Shown here piece after piece: positions 54,500-62,976 of a DNA stretch of 64,000 nt. Numbering within the stretch: position 1 is the first letter of the stretch; every line of letters starts with the position of its first letter. Source of the DNA: Mesorhizobium sp. B4-1-3 (GTDB taxonomy: Bacteria > Pseudomonadota > Alphaproteobacteria > Rhizobiales > Rhizobiaceae); NCBI RefSeq assembly GCF_006439355.1, contig NZ_VFTG01000018.1:57654-121653 (forward strand). The letters are read 5' to 3'. A program made the translations under genes and the position numbers. Under the pieces are notes generated by a model, which was not told where the DNA came from, made no database searches, and saw only the letters and a program-made list of their open reading frames with translations.

Positions 54500-55594
54500 C
54501 TATCGCGCCGTCTCGAGCGCATGCGCGTCCGGCGCTGGCCGCACCAGGCGGATGCGATAGAAAATGAAGAAGTCTGCCGCGAGCAGGAAGAACAGCAGGA
54601 TGCCCTGGAAGATGCGCGTCAGTGCCGAGGGCAGGGCAAGCGTCATCTGCACGCCTTCGCCGCCGAGGAAAAGCAGCGACATCAACAGCCCGCCAAGCAC
54701 GATGCCGAAGGCGTTCAGCCGTCCGATGAAGGCGACGATGATGGCGGCAAATCCGTAGCCAGGCGAGACTTGCGGCGAGAGCTGGCCGAGCGGTCCGGCA
54801 GCCTCCGCCATGCCGGCAATGCCCGCCGCCGCGCCGCCAGCCAGCAATCCGATCCACACGGCAGCCGACTCGCGAAAGCCGGCATAGCGAGCGGCGAGCG
54901 GGGCGGCGCCGCTGACCGACATCTTGTAGCCGAGGAAGCTGCGGTCGGTGAACAGCCACATCAAAAACACGGCGACGACGGTGATGAAGATCGAGGAGTT
55001 CAACCGGTAGGCAGGATCGAAGGATTGAAACATCGCCGCCGCCGGCAGCAACGCCGTCTGCGGATAGTTGAAGCCGGCCGGATCGCGCCATGGTCCATGC
55101 ACCAGATAAGACAGAAACAGCGTCGCGATATAGGTCATCATCAGCGTGACCAGGATCTCATTGGTGTTCATGCGCGAGCGCAGGAAGGCAGGGATCGCCG
55201 CCCAGGCCATGCCGGCGGCCATTCCGGCCAGGAACATCAGCGGCAGGAGCAGCGCGCTGTCCGGGTCCGACCAGAACAGGCCGACGCCGCTGGCGGCAAC
55301 CGCGCCCATGATGAATTGGCCTTCGGCGCCGATATTCCAGACATTGGCGCGAAAGCCGATCGCCAGGCCGCAGGCGATCAGGATCAGCGGCGAGGCTTTC
55401 AGCAACCATTCCGAGAGGCCGTTCATCGAGCTCAGCGGCTCGACAAAGAAGGCATAGAGCGTCGGCAGCGGATCGTGCCCGAGCGAGGCGAAGAAGATCG
55501 AGCCGACGATCAGCGTGAGCACGGACGCTAGCACCGGCGCCGCGATGCGCATCACGGCTGAAGGCTCTGGCCGTTGTTCAATCCTGAAGTGCAA
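54500..55594 (-). CDS. BMP-family ABC transporter permease 1 (nucleoside/purine type)
   Basis: A 364-residue permease (YufP/NupP-like) with SEWLLKASPLILIACGLAIGFRANVWNIGAEGQFIMGA, the signature region of this family, and YGFAAIIVAFIGRLNAFGIVLGGL. Its start overlaps the ATPase stop by 17 bp, and 13 bp separate it from permease 2. Confidence 0.92.
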   Translation of the reverse strand: MHFRIEQRPEPSAVMRIAAPVLASVLTLIVGSIFFASLGHDPLPTLYAFFVEPLSSMNGLSEWLLKASPLILIACGLAIGFRANVWNIGAEGQFIMGAVAASGVGLFWSDPDSALLLPLMFLAGMAAGMAWAAIPAFLRSRMNTNEILVTLMMTYIATLFLSYLVHGPWRDPAGFNYPQTALLPAAAMFQSFDPAYRLNSSIFITVVAVFLMWLFTDRSFLGYKMSVSGAAPLAARYAGFRESAAVWIGLLAGGAAAGIAGMAEAAGPLGQLSPQVSPGYGFAAIIVAFIGRLNAFGIVLGGLLMSLLFLGGEGVQMTLALPSALTRIFQGILLFFLLAADFFIFYRIRLVRPAPDAHALETAR

Positions 55595-57119
55595 CGCTGC
55601 TACTCCCCGTTTGGTCCTTGCCCATCGTTCGACCGGTCATCAAGAGCCCGATCTCCTCTCGGTCCGTGCTGGTGCGGAGCAGCGGCGGCGACACGCGACC
55701 CTGGCAGATGACCAGCAGCCGGTCGCAGATCTCGAACAGCTCGTCGAGCTCCTCCGAGACGACGAACACCGCCGTGCCGGCGCGGCTGAGATCGACGATG
55801 GTCTGGCGGATGAAGGCGCTCGCCCCGACATCGACACCCCAGGTCGGCTGCGAGACGAGAAGCAGCTTCGGGGCCAACGCGATCTCGCGTCCGACGATGT
55901 ATTTCTGCAGATTGCCGCCGGACAGGCTCTGCGCCGTGGCAGCCGGGCCGTTGGCCTTGACCTTGAACCGGTCGATGATGCCGGAGGCGAAGGCGGCGGC
56001 TCTCCGGCGGTCAACAAGGCCCTTGCGGACCGTGCCGAAGCGATGGGCCGTCAGCACCGCGTTTTCCCACAGCGTGTGCGACGGAACTGCGCCACGCCCG
56101 AGCCTCTCCTCTGGAACGAAGGCGAGTCCGAGCTTGCGGCGCTCATCGGGGCGCAGGCTGGCGGCGGGCGTTCCGTTGATTTTGATAGCGTCGCCTTGGC
56201 CATGCCGGCGCTCGCCGCTGAGCAGCGCAATCAGCTCGGCCTGGCCGTTGCCGGAGACGCCGGCAAGGCCGACGATCTCGCCGCCATGCACGTTGAAGGA
56301 GACATCTTTCAGGTCGACGCCGAAATGGTCCCTTGCCTTGGCCGACAGATCCCTGACCTCGAGCACAGGCTTTTCGCTCGGCGCTGCCGGGCTGACATGC
56401 ATCTCGGGCAGCTTGGAGCCCACCATCATGCGGGCAAGCTCGAGCGAAGTGGTCTCCTTCGGCCGCGCCGTGCCGGTGACCTTGCCGTTGCGCAGCACGG
56501 TGGCGGTGTCGCAGAGTTCCTGCACCTCGTCGAGCTTGTGACTGATATAGACGATCGAGCAGCCTTCGGCGGCCAACTGGCGAAGCGTATCGAACAGCTT
56601 GACCACGGCCTGCGGCGTCAGCACCGAGGTCGGTTCGTCGAGGATCAGGAGCTTTGGCGCCTGTAGGAGGCAGCGCACGATCTCGACGCGCTGCCGCTCT
56701 CCGACCGAAAGGTCATGCACCTGACGATGCGGGTCGATCGGCATGCCGTAGCGCAGCGAAAGCTCGCGGATTTTTTCGGCCAGCGACGGCAGATTGAAGG
56801 CGCTGCTTGCCGAAAGCGCGATGTTCTCGACCACCGAAACGGATTCGAATAGCGCGAAATGCTGGTAGACCATCTCGATGCCGAGTGCGCGCGACATTGC
56901 CGGATTGTGCGCGAGGATGAGATTGCCGTCGCAATAGATCTCACCGGAATCGGCATGCGCCGCGCCGTAGATGATCTTCATCAGGGTCGATTTGCCGGCG
57001 CCGTTTTCGCCGAGCACGGCATGGATCTCGCCAGGCTGAATTGACAACGAGACGTCATCATTGGCGACAACGCCGGGATAGCGCTTGGAGATATTGCGCA
57101 ATTCTAGTCGCGGGTGCAT
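55578..57119 (-). CDS. BMP-family ABC transporter ATP-binding protein, two-domain (YufO/NupO-like)
   Basis: A 513-residue protein with two ATPase domains. Domain 1 has Walker A GENGAGKST, signature LSVGERQRVEIVRCL (Val for the usual Gly, frequent in this family) and LLILDEPTSVLTP. Domain 2 has VSGNGQAE in the P-loop place, signature LSGGNLQKYIVGREI and LLLVSQPTWGVDVG, where the Walker B Glu is replaced (degenerate site). ATG 57119 starts the conserved MHPRLELRNISKRYPG. The 24 readable codons upstream are excluded. Confidence 0.92.
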   Translation of the reverse strand: MHPRLELRNISKRYPGVVANDDVSLSIQPGEIHAVLGENGAGKSTLMKIIYGAAHADSGEIYCDGNLILAHNPAMSRALGIEMVYQHFALFESVSVVENIALSASSAFNLPSLAEKIRELSLRYGMPIDPHRQVHDLSVGERQRVEIVRCLLQAPKLLILDEPTSVLTPQAVVKLFDTLRQLAAEGCSIVYISHKLDEVQELCDTATVLRNGKVTGTARPKETTSLELARMMVGSKLPEMHVSPAAPSEKPVLEVRDLSAKARDHFGVDLKDVSFNVHGGEIVGLAGVSGNGQAELIALLSGERRHGQGDAIKINGTPAASLRPDERRKLGLAFVPEERLGRGAVPSHTLWENAVLTAHRFGTVRKGLVDRRRAAAFASGIIDRFKVKANGPAATAQSLSGGNLQKYIVGREIALAPKLLLVSQPTWGVDVGASAFIRQTIVDLSRAGTAVFVVSEELDELFEICDRLLVICQGRVSPPLLRTSTDREEIGLLMTGRTMGKDQTGSSSVALQD

Positions 57120-57155
57120 GGCGGGTCCTGCCGGGCTTGCAGCGGGGTTGGACGG

Positions 57156-57202
57156 GAACCGGCGGGGAGACGCCGAAGATGACCTCGGCATCTCCCCGGT
57201 TC
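57156..57202. promoter_or_regulatory. Large hairpin between binding protein and ATPase genes
   Basis: GAACC-GGC-GGGGAGA at 57156-57170 pairs with TCTCCCC-GGTTC at 57191-57202 (three-base bulge), with further CCGA/TCGG pairing inside. There is no T-run. It is placed like the hairpins in the other two importer operons and probably protects or boosts the binding-protein mRNA. Confidence 0.6.
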
Positions 57203-57214
57203 TTCGCGGTTTGA

Positions 57215-58309
57215 TCAGCTCAGCTTGCCGATCATTCCCTTGACGAACCAGTTCATGCCGCGAATGCCGTCGTCGGAGAGCACCGATCCGGCAGCGACCT
57301 TGACGTTGCCGTCCTGGTCCTTCAGCTCGCCGGCATAGGGGTGCACCTTGCCGCTGCCGATATCGGCTTCGAGCTGCTTCAGCTTGGCCTTGACGTCGGC
57401 CGGGATGCCGTCATTGTAGGGCGCCATCTTGACCACGCCCGCGGCCAGCCCGTCCCAGCGCACCTCAGGCTTCCAGGTTCCGGCCGCGACTGCCTTGGCG
57501 GCGCCGACATAGTCGCTGGTCCAGTCGAGCACGAAGGAGGTCAGCTGCTTGCCGGAGGAGAATTTCGACATGTCGCTGGCATAGCCGATCGACCAGGCGC
57601 CGCCTTCGCCGGCGACCTGAACGCCGGTCGCCGTATCCGTCATCGAGCAGATCACGTCGCAGCCCTGCGAAAGCAGCGTCTTAGCGGCCTCCTTCTCCTT
57701 GCCCGGATCGAACCAGGAATTGAGGAAGATGGCGTTGCAGGTGGCGTTCGGATTGACGCTCTGCGCGCCGAGCAGCAGCGCGTTGGCCGGGCCGACGATG
57801 TCGGGGATCGGGAAGCCGCCGATGAAGCCGATCTTGCCCGACTTCGACATATAGCCGCCGGCCGCGCCGGCGACGAAAGTGCCCTCGTAATATTTGGCTT
57901 CGAAGGTGCCGAGATTCGCGAGATGGACGATGCCCGAGCAATGCTCGAACGCGATCTTGGGGAAGCGCGGCGCCACCTTCTGCATCGGCGTGCCATGCGA
58001 GAAGCTGGTGCCGAAGATCAACTGATTGCCGGCGCTGGCTAACTCGCGGAAAACGCGCTCGGCATCCTGCGGCATGAAGATGTTGTCGATGACGGTGAGC
58101 TTCGCCTTGTCGCCGAATTCGGACTTGATCGCCTCGACGCCGAGGCTGTGCTGCTTGGTCCAGCCGATCTCGGCGATCGGCGAGACATAGACGACGCCGA
58201 TCTTGAGCACGTCGTCGGCCCTGGCGATGGTGCTCAGTCCTCCGGTGGCCAGTGCCGCGCCGAGCGCGCCGCTGTATTTCAGGAATCCACGTCTTGTCAG
58301 CTCGTTCAT
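57215..58309 (-). CDS. BMP-family ABC transporter substrate-binding protein
   Basis: A 364-residue protein of the PnrA/BMP (nucleoside-binding) family. The signal sequence has twin arginines (R6-R7-G-F-L-K), suggesting Tat export. IGVVYVSPIAEIGWTKQHSLGVEAIK, GTSFSHGTPMQKVAPRFPKIAFEHCSG, KIGFIGGFPIPDIVGPANALLLGAQSVNP, and DVICSMTDTATGVQVA cover the ligand cleft. Characterised relatives bind purine nucleosides or related nucleobases. It is coupled to the GntR gene by an ATGA overlap and encoded divergently from the N-demethylase-like operon. Confidence 0.93.
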   Translation of the reverse strand: MNELTRRGFLKYSGALGAALATGGLSTIARADDVLKIGVVYVSPIAEIGWTKQHSLGVEAIKSEFGDKAKLTVIDNIFMPQDAERVFRELASAGNQLIFGTSFSHGTPMQKVAPRFPKIAFEHCSGIVHLANLGTFEAKYYEGTFVAGAAGGYMSKSGKIGFIGGFPIPDIVGPANALLLGAQSVNPNATCNAIFLNSWFDPGKEKEAAKTLLSQGCDVICSMTDTATGVQVAGEGGAWSIGYASDMSKFSSGKQLTSFVLDWTSDYVGAAKAVAAGTWKPEVRWDGLAAGVVKMAPYNDGIPADVKAKLKQLEADIGSGKVHPYAGELKDQDGNVKVAAGSVLSDDGIRGMNWFVKGMIGKLS

Positions 58310-59142
58310 GCTGGTAACCCTCTGTTGGTTTTCTTGGTCGATGCCCGGCTTTTGGGTGCCGGATCTTGCTTGGGGAGATGGACATGGACGTGCGCCGTGC
58401 CGTCGCCATTCCCGGATGTCTTTGGCTTCCTTGGCGCGATCGGCGCCGTCGCGCTGTCAGTCTTGCCGTCTAGATAGGGCGCCAGCGCCTCCGCCGGCGT
58501 CATTTCCGCGTACACTTCGCGATCCATGATATAGCCGCGCACCACCGCGCGGTGATGGGTGTCGATCAGGTCCATGGCCTGCTTCAGCCGGCCTTTTTCC
58601 AGAAGGTCGACGACGCGTGAATGGTCGTCGAGCAGATTGCAATAATCGAAATCGGCCGTGATCAGCGAGCGCAGCAGCGTCGTGCGGCGCACCAGCTGGG
58701 CATGGATTTCCTGCATCACCTTGTTGCGGCTCAGGCGGACGAAGACGGAGTGAAACTCCTGGCCGAGCACGTCGGCCAGCGCGTCGTTGCCCGAGGCGAC
58801 AGCCTGGCGTTGGCGTTCGACATGCTGGCGCAGCTCAGCCCACCCTGCAGGGCCGAGGCGGTCGCTGAGTTGGGCGGCCACACCTTGTTCGACGAGCGTC
58901 AGCGCGTCGTAGATTTCCATCGCTTCCTGCATGCTCGGCTTGGCGACGAAGGCGCCGCGATTGCGCTCGATCTGGGCTAGCCCATCGTCGGCGAGCCGGA
59001 TCAGCGCCTGGCGCACGACGATGCGGCTGACGTCGAAAATCTCGGAAAGCTCACGCTCGCCGAGCTTGCAGCCGGGCACCAGCCGATGGTCGATGATGGC
59101 ACGTGTGAGAATATCCGCTATCGTCTGGGAACGGCTGCTCAA
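58306..59142 (-). CDS. GntR-family regulator with FCD domain, next to purine-type importer
   Basis: A 278-residue regulator. The winged helix-turn-helix spans residues 1-70 (LVPGCKLGERELSEIFDVSRIVVRQALIRLADDGLAQIERNRGAFV), with the FCD effector domain to about residue 215 (His-containing EFHSVF and HHRAVV, metal/effector site). A basic, low-complexity tail ends PKSRASTKKTNRGLPA. It is the first gene of the importer operon and is divergent from the oxygenase operon, with a 252-bp AT-rich gap that holds a dyad. It is the likely controller of both. Confidence 0.92.
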   Translation of the reverse strand: MSSRSQTIADILTRAIIDHRLVPGCKLGERELSEIFDVSRIVVRQALIRLADDGLAQIERNRGAFVAKPSMQEAMEIYDALTLVEQGVAAQLSDRLGPAGWAELRQHVERQRQAVASGNDALADVLGQEFHSVFVRLSRNKVMQEIHAQLVRRTTLLRSLITADFDYCNLLDDHSRVVDLLEKGRLKQAMDLIDTHHRAVVRGYIMDREVYAEMTPAEALAPYLDGKTDSATAPIAPRKPKTSGNGDGTAHVHVHLPKQDPAPKSRASTKKTNRGLPA

Positions 59143-59267
59143 GGCGCGGCTCTCCGCGGGTTCGAGAACATGATCAGCAGGCTTTCCGTGGTGAAGACAT
59201 GCCCCCGTCGGGGTGCGGCATATCCCAGATTCAGATTTTCATACATCGGAAGTCAATCATCGAAATC

Positions 59268-59297
59268 TGTCAACACAAAAATACGTTTTGGCTGACA
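59268..59297. promoter_or_regulatory. Candidate operator in the importer/oxygenase divergent promoter
   Basis: TGTCA at 59268-59272 and TGACA at 59293-59297 flank an A/T-rich centre that itself holds the imperfect dyad CAAAA/TTTTG. The surrounding 59230-59330 is the most AT-rich part of this end of the window. Binding by the adjacent GntR protein is inferred. Confidence 0.4.
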
Positions 59298-59394
59298 AAA
59301 AACCGTTGATTGATATCCAATCTTGTGGTTTCGTCCTGTCGAAACGCCGGGCTAGGTTCATGGTGAAGGGCTAGCTGAGTTGGAAGGGATGCCG

Positions 59395-60252
59395 ATGGCT
59401 ACCCACTGCGTCGACCGCGAGCTTCTGAACGACTGGCACATTGTCGCCGACCAGGAATCGCTCCCCTCGGATATGCCATTTCAAACACGGCTGCTCGGCG
59501 TCGACCTCGTGATCCGCAAGCATGCCGGCAGGGTCGAGGTCGTCCATGCCGACACGGACGCCGCCGTCAATTCGGCTGAACGTTATGGTTTCATCTGGGC
59601 GTGCCTCGACAAGCCCTGGCGCGAGATCGTCTTTATCCCCGAGGCCAATGAAGCGGACCGTCACCTCGTCAGCGGTGGGTCGATCGCGGTCAAGGTCTCC
59701 GGTCTGCGCGCTGTCGAGAATTTCCTCGACATGGGCCATTTCCCTTTCGTCCATACCGGTTGGCTGGGGGAGGAGCCGCATACTGAGGTGGCGCCTTACA
59801 ATGTCGAGATCACCGCGCAAGACGAGGTGTTGGCGACGGAGTGCAAATTCTACCAACCCATCGCTTCGCCGACGGCCAAGGAAGGCTTCGTCGTCGATTA
59901 CATCTACAAGGTGATCCGGCCCTATACGGTGGCGCTCTACAAGAGCAATCCGATCCAGAAGCACCGGCTCGATGTCATCACGCTCTTCGTGCAGCCGGTC
60001 GACGAAGAGAACTGCATCGCGCATCCCTATCTCTGCTACTTGAAGGAAGGCATGGAGGCGGCGACGGTGCGCAGCTTCATGCAATTGATCTTCGCACAGG
60101 ACAAGCCGATCCTCGAGAACCAGGTTCCGAGACGCTTGCCGCTCGATCCGCGCGCTGAGACACCGATCCGCGCCGACGCCGTCTCGGTCTCCTACCGGCG
60201 CTGGCTGCGCGATCGCTCGGTAACCTACGGCGCCATACCGGCACGGGCCTGA
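59395..60252 (+). CDS. Rieske-less non-haem iron oxygenase catalytic subunit (NdmC-like), copy 1
   Basis: A 285-residue protein equivalent to the C-terminal catalytic domain of Rieske oxygenase alpha subunits. The mononuclear iron motif is N109-F-L-D112-M-G-H115-F-P-F-V-H120: D112 bridges, and H115 and H120 bind iron. The late carboxylate region is FAQDKPILENQ. No CxH...CxxH Rieske motif exists anywhere in it. ATG 59395 is seven bases after GGAAGGG. The truncated layout matches NdmC, the subunit of the caffeine-pathway N7-demethylase that borrows the Rieske cluster of NdmD. Such a NdmD-like protein is encoded two genes downstream. The substrate is unknown. Confidence 0.88.
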   Translation: MATHCVDRELLNDWHIVADQESLPSDMPFQTRLLGVDLVIRKHAGRVEVVHADTDAAVNSAERYGFIWACLDKPWREIVFIPEANEADRHLVSGGSIAVKVSGLRAVENFLDMGHFPFVHTGWLGEEPHTEVAPYNVEITAQDEVLATECKFYQPIASPTAKEGFVVDYIYKVIRPYTVALYKSNPIQKHRLDVITLFVQPVDEENCIAHPYLCYLKEGMEAATVRSFMQLIFAQDKPILENQVPRRLPLDPRAETPIRADAVSVSYRRWLRDRSVTYGAIPARA

Positions 60253-60286
60253 TCACGTTGTCCGTCGCATGCAAAGGAATGAAACT

Positions 60287-61177
60287 ATGACGAAATGCAC
60301 GGATTCCGTGGTTCTCAATCTGTGGCATCCGGTGGGCGCGATCGCCGAGGCTATTCCCGGTGCGGTCCAGGAGACGGTGCTGCTCGAGGAGCGCCTGAGT
60401 TTCGCGGTCGGCGGGGATGGTGAGCCGATTGTCTGGCGCTCGCGGCCGGATCTGCGCCGGGCCGACCAGGTTCCGGCCGCCGACAGGCTGCCGGCAAAAA
60501 GCGCCTATGGCTATGTCTGGACTTCGCTGGGCTCGCCGCCGGCCGAGCTCTTCCCGATCCCTGAATATGCCGAGCCCGACCGCCGCCGGCTCAACGCCGC
60601 GACCTTCGGCGTCAACGTCTCGGCGCCGCGCGCCATCGAGAACTTTCTCGACATGGGGCACTTTCCTTACGTGCATACCGACATCCTCGGCGCCGAGCCG
60701 CATACCGAGGTCAAGGAATACGATGTCGAGATTTCGGTCGACCGCGACGAGATCCTGGCGACCCGCTGCCGCTTCTTCCAGCCGATGGCCTCGACAGCTT
60801 CGGACGGCGGCGCCGATGTCGACTATGTCTACCGCGTGCCGCACCCCTATTGCTCGGTGCTCTATAAATCGAGCCCGGTCGACGAGAGCCGGCGCGATGT
60901 GATTGCCATCTTTCTGCAGCCGGTCGACCAGGAACATGTGCGCGCGCATATGCTGCTTTGCGTGCTGGACGAAAACAGCGAAGACAAGGTGATCAAGCGT
61001 TTCCAGCAGACGATCTTCGGTCAGGACAAGCCGATCCTCGAAAACCAGGTGCCGAAGCGCCTGCCGCTCGATCCGCGCGCCGAAACCCCGATCCGCGCCG
61101 ACAAATCGGCGATCGCCTACCGGCGCTGGCTCAGCCAGAAGGGCGTGACTTACGGCGTCATCCCGGCGGCAGCCTGA
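60287..61177 (+). CDS. Rieske-less non-haem iron oxygenase catalytic subunit (NdmC-like), copy 2
   Basis: A 296-residue paralog of the preceding protein, starting at ATG 60287 after AAGGA. The iron motif is N119-F-L-D122-M-G-H125-F-P-Y-V-H130, with the late segment FGQDKPILENQVPKRLPLDPRAETPIRAD nearly identical to copy 1. It also lacks a Rieske domain. The N-terminal 100 residues, which would shape the substrate pocket and the docking face, differ much more between the copies. The pair may be two enzymes of different regiospecificity sharing one reductase, or a heteromer. It lies 34 bp after copy 1 and 23 bp before the reductase gene. Confidence 0.88.
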   Translation: MTKCTDSVVLNLWHPVGAIAEAIPGAVQETVLLEERLSFAVGGDGEPIVWRSRPDLRRADQVPAADRLPAKSAYGYVWTSLGSPPAELFPIPEYAEPDRRRLNAATFGVNVSAPRAIENFLDMGHFPYVHTDILGAEPHTEVKEYDVEISVDRDEILATRCRFFQPMASTASDGGADVDYVYRVPHPYCSVLYKSSPVDESRRDVIAIFLQPVDQEHVRAHMLLCVLDENSEDKVIKRFQQTIFGQDKPILENQVPKRLPLDPRAETPIRADKSAIAYRRWLSQKGVTYGVIPAAA

Positions 61178-61200
61178 CCACGACATTTTGGAGACGATAG

Positions 61201-62967
61201 ATGTTGGAAGTAGCCAAAAGCCAGTGGCATCCGATCGCCGCTGCCCATGACCTGCCGTTCCGCCACGTATTCCACGGCCAGTTGCTTGGCCGCGAGTTTG
61301 CCGTCTGGCGGGCCGATGACGGCTACGTCAACATCTGGGAGAACCGTTGCCTGCACCGCGGCGTGAGGCTGTCGATCGGCATCAATGATGGCCGCGAGCT
61401 GAAATGCCAGTATCATGGCTGGCGTTATTCGAACCGCACCGCCGGCTGCACCTATATCCCCGCGCACCCGGCCGACGCGCCGGCCCGCACCATCACCAAC
61501 CGCACCTATCCGGCGGTCGAGCGTTACGGCCTGGTCTGGTCGTCGGAAGAGGCATTGGGCGAGGTGCCGGATGTCGCAGGCCTTGCCGAAGGCGAGCTGC
61601 TTGCCTTGCGTGGCATTCCGGTCAACGCCCCTGCCGACAAGGTAGCGCAAGCGCTGAAGGCTTATCGCTTCCAGCCCTGCGGCGCAGTCGAGCGCGGCGG
61701 GTCCGAGATCAGCGTCGAGGCCGCCCAGGATTTTGCCGTGGCGCTCCGCTCGCGCGACGGCGCCGTCGAGACGCTCGGCGTCTTCTTCGTCCAGCCGGTC
61801 GATTCCAACCGTTCCGTCATTCGCGGCGTGCTCGACCGGGACCCCCAAGGGGCTGCGCGCATCACCGTCCTGCGGCATCACAATGAACGGCTTTCAAAAT
61901 TGCGCGACGAAGTCGAGCGCGAAGTGGCCAATACTCCCGCGCCGGCCCCGATCGAGCCGGTTTATGAACGCGTGTCGGCCGAGCTTGCCGAGATGCCGGA
62001 ACTGACCGCGCATGGCCGCAAGGCGGCGCTGCGGGTGACGGTGGCCAGGAAGTGGGAGGCCGCTGACGGCATCGCTGGCTTCGAGCTGCGGCCGACCAGG
62101 GGCATCCTGCCGACCTTCCAGCCGGGTGCACATATCGATGTGCATATGCCCAACGGCGAGATCAGGCAGTATTCGATCACCAACGGACCGGGCGAGACCG
62201 ACAGCTTTACCATCGGCGTCAAGCTGGAGCGCGACTCGAAGGGCGGCTCGAAATGCATGCACGAGACGGTGCGCGAAGGTGACGTGCTGGCGATCTCCGA
62301 GCCGCGCAACAATTTCCCGCTGCGCCGCGATGCCATCAAGACGATCTTCGTCGCAGGCGGCATCGGCATCACGCCGCTGCTTGCCATGGCGCAGGCGTTG
62401 AAGAACCAGGAGCTGACGCACGAGCTGCACTATTTTGTGCAAGGCAAGGAACATCTCGCCTTTGCCGACCGGCTGAAGCAACTCGGCGATGCGCTGAGGC
62501 CGCATCTCGGCCTGTCGCCGGACGCGACCGGCGCCGAGCTGCGCCAAATCCTCACCGGCTACCGGAACGGCATGCATCTCTACATCTGCGGTCCGGGTCC
62601 GATGCTGGAGGCGGGGCGCAAAATCGCGGCCGAGCAGGGCTGGCCTGACAGCGCCGTGCATTTCGAGTATTTCAAGAACACCAACAAGATCGACGACAGC
62701 TCGAGTTTCGAAGTGGCGCTGGCGCGCTCTTGCGTCACGCTGCAAGTGCCGGCCGGCAAGACGATCCTGCAGGTCATGCGCGAGAGCGGCATCGACGTGC
62801 CCTCGTCCTGTGAGCAAGGGGCCTGCGGCACCTGCGTGGCGACGGTGATCGAGGGCGAACCCGACCACCAGGACGTCTATCTGAACGATGCCGAGCGCAA
62901 GGCCGGCACCCGGATCATGACCTGCGTTTCGCGTGCCAAATCGGCCCGCCTCGTGCTCGACATCTAG
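61201..62967 (+). CDS. Rieske-FNR-ferredoxin fusion reductase (NdmD-like)
   Basis: A 588-residue protein with three redox modules. Residues 1-110 form a Rieske domain with C50-x-H52, 16 residues, then C69-x-x-H72. Residues 260-490 form a flavin/NAD reductase (RQYSITNGPGE, and the NAD-binding VAGGIGITPLLAM). The C-terminal 90 residues are a plant-type [2Fe-2S] ferredoxin (SSCEQGACGTCVATV, last Cys in MTCVSRA). Ordinary Rieske oxygenase reductases have no Rieske domain. NdmD is the known exception, where it supplies the cluster missing from NdmC. The two Rieske-less oxygenase genes directly upstream make the same split very likely here. Confidence 0.92.
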   Translation: MLEVAKSQWHPIAAAHDLPFRHVFHGQLLGREFAVWRADDGYVNIWENRCLHRGVRLSIGINDGRELKCQYHGWRYSNRTAGCTYIPAHPADAPARTITNRTYPAVERYGLVWSSEEALGEVPDVAGLAEGELLALRGIPVNAPADKVAQALKAYRFQPCGAVERGGSEISVEAAQDFAVALRSRDGAVETLGVFFVQPVDSNRSVIRGVLDRDPQGAARITVLRHHNERLSKLRDEVEREVANTPAPAPIEPVYERVSAELAEMPELTAHGRKAALRVTVARKWEAADGIAGFELRPTRGILPTFQPGAHIDVHMPNGEIRQYSITNGPGETDSFTIGVKLERDSKGGSKCMHETVREGDVLAISEPRNNFPLRRDAIKTIFVAGGIGITPLLAMAQALKNQELTHELHYFVQGKEHLAFADRLKQLGDALRPHLGLSPDATGAELRQILTGYRNGMHLYICGPGPMLEAGRKIAAEQGWPDSAVHFEYFKNTNKIDDSSSFEVALARSCVTLQVPAGKTILQVMRESGIDVPSSCEQGACGTCVATVIEGEPDHQDVYLNDAERKAGTRIMTCVSRAKSARLVLDI

Positions 62968-62976
62968 GGGCTGGCG

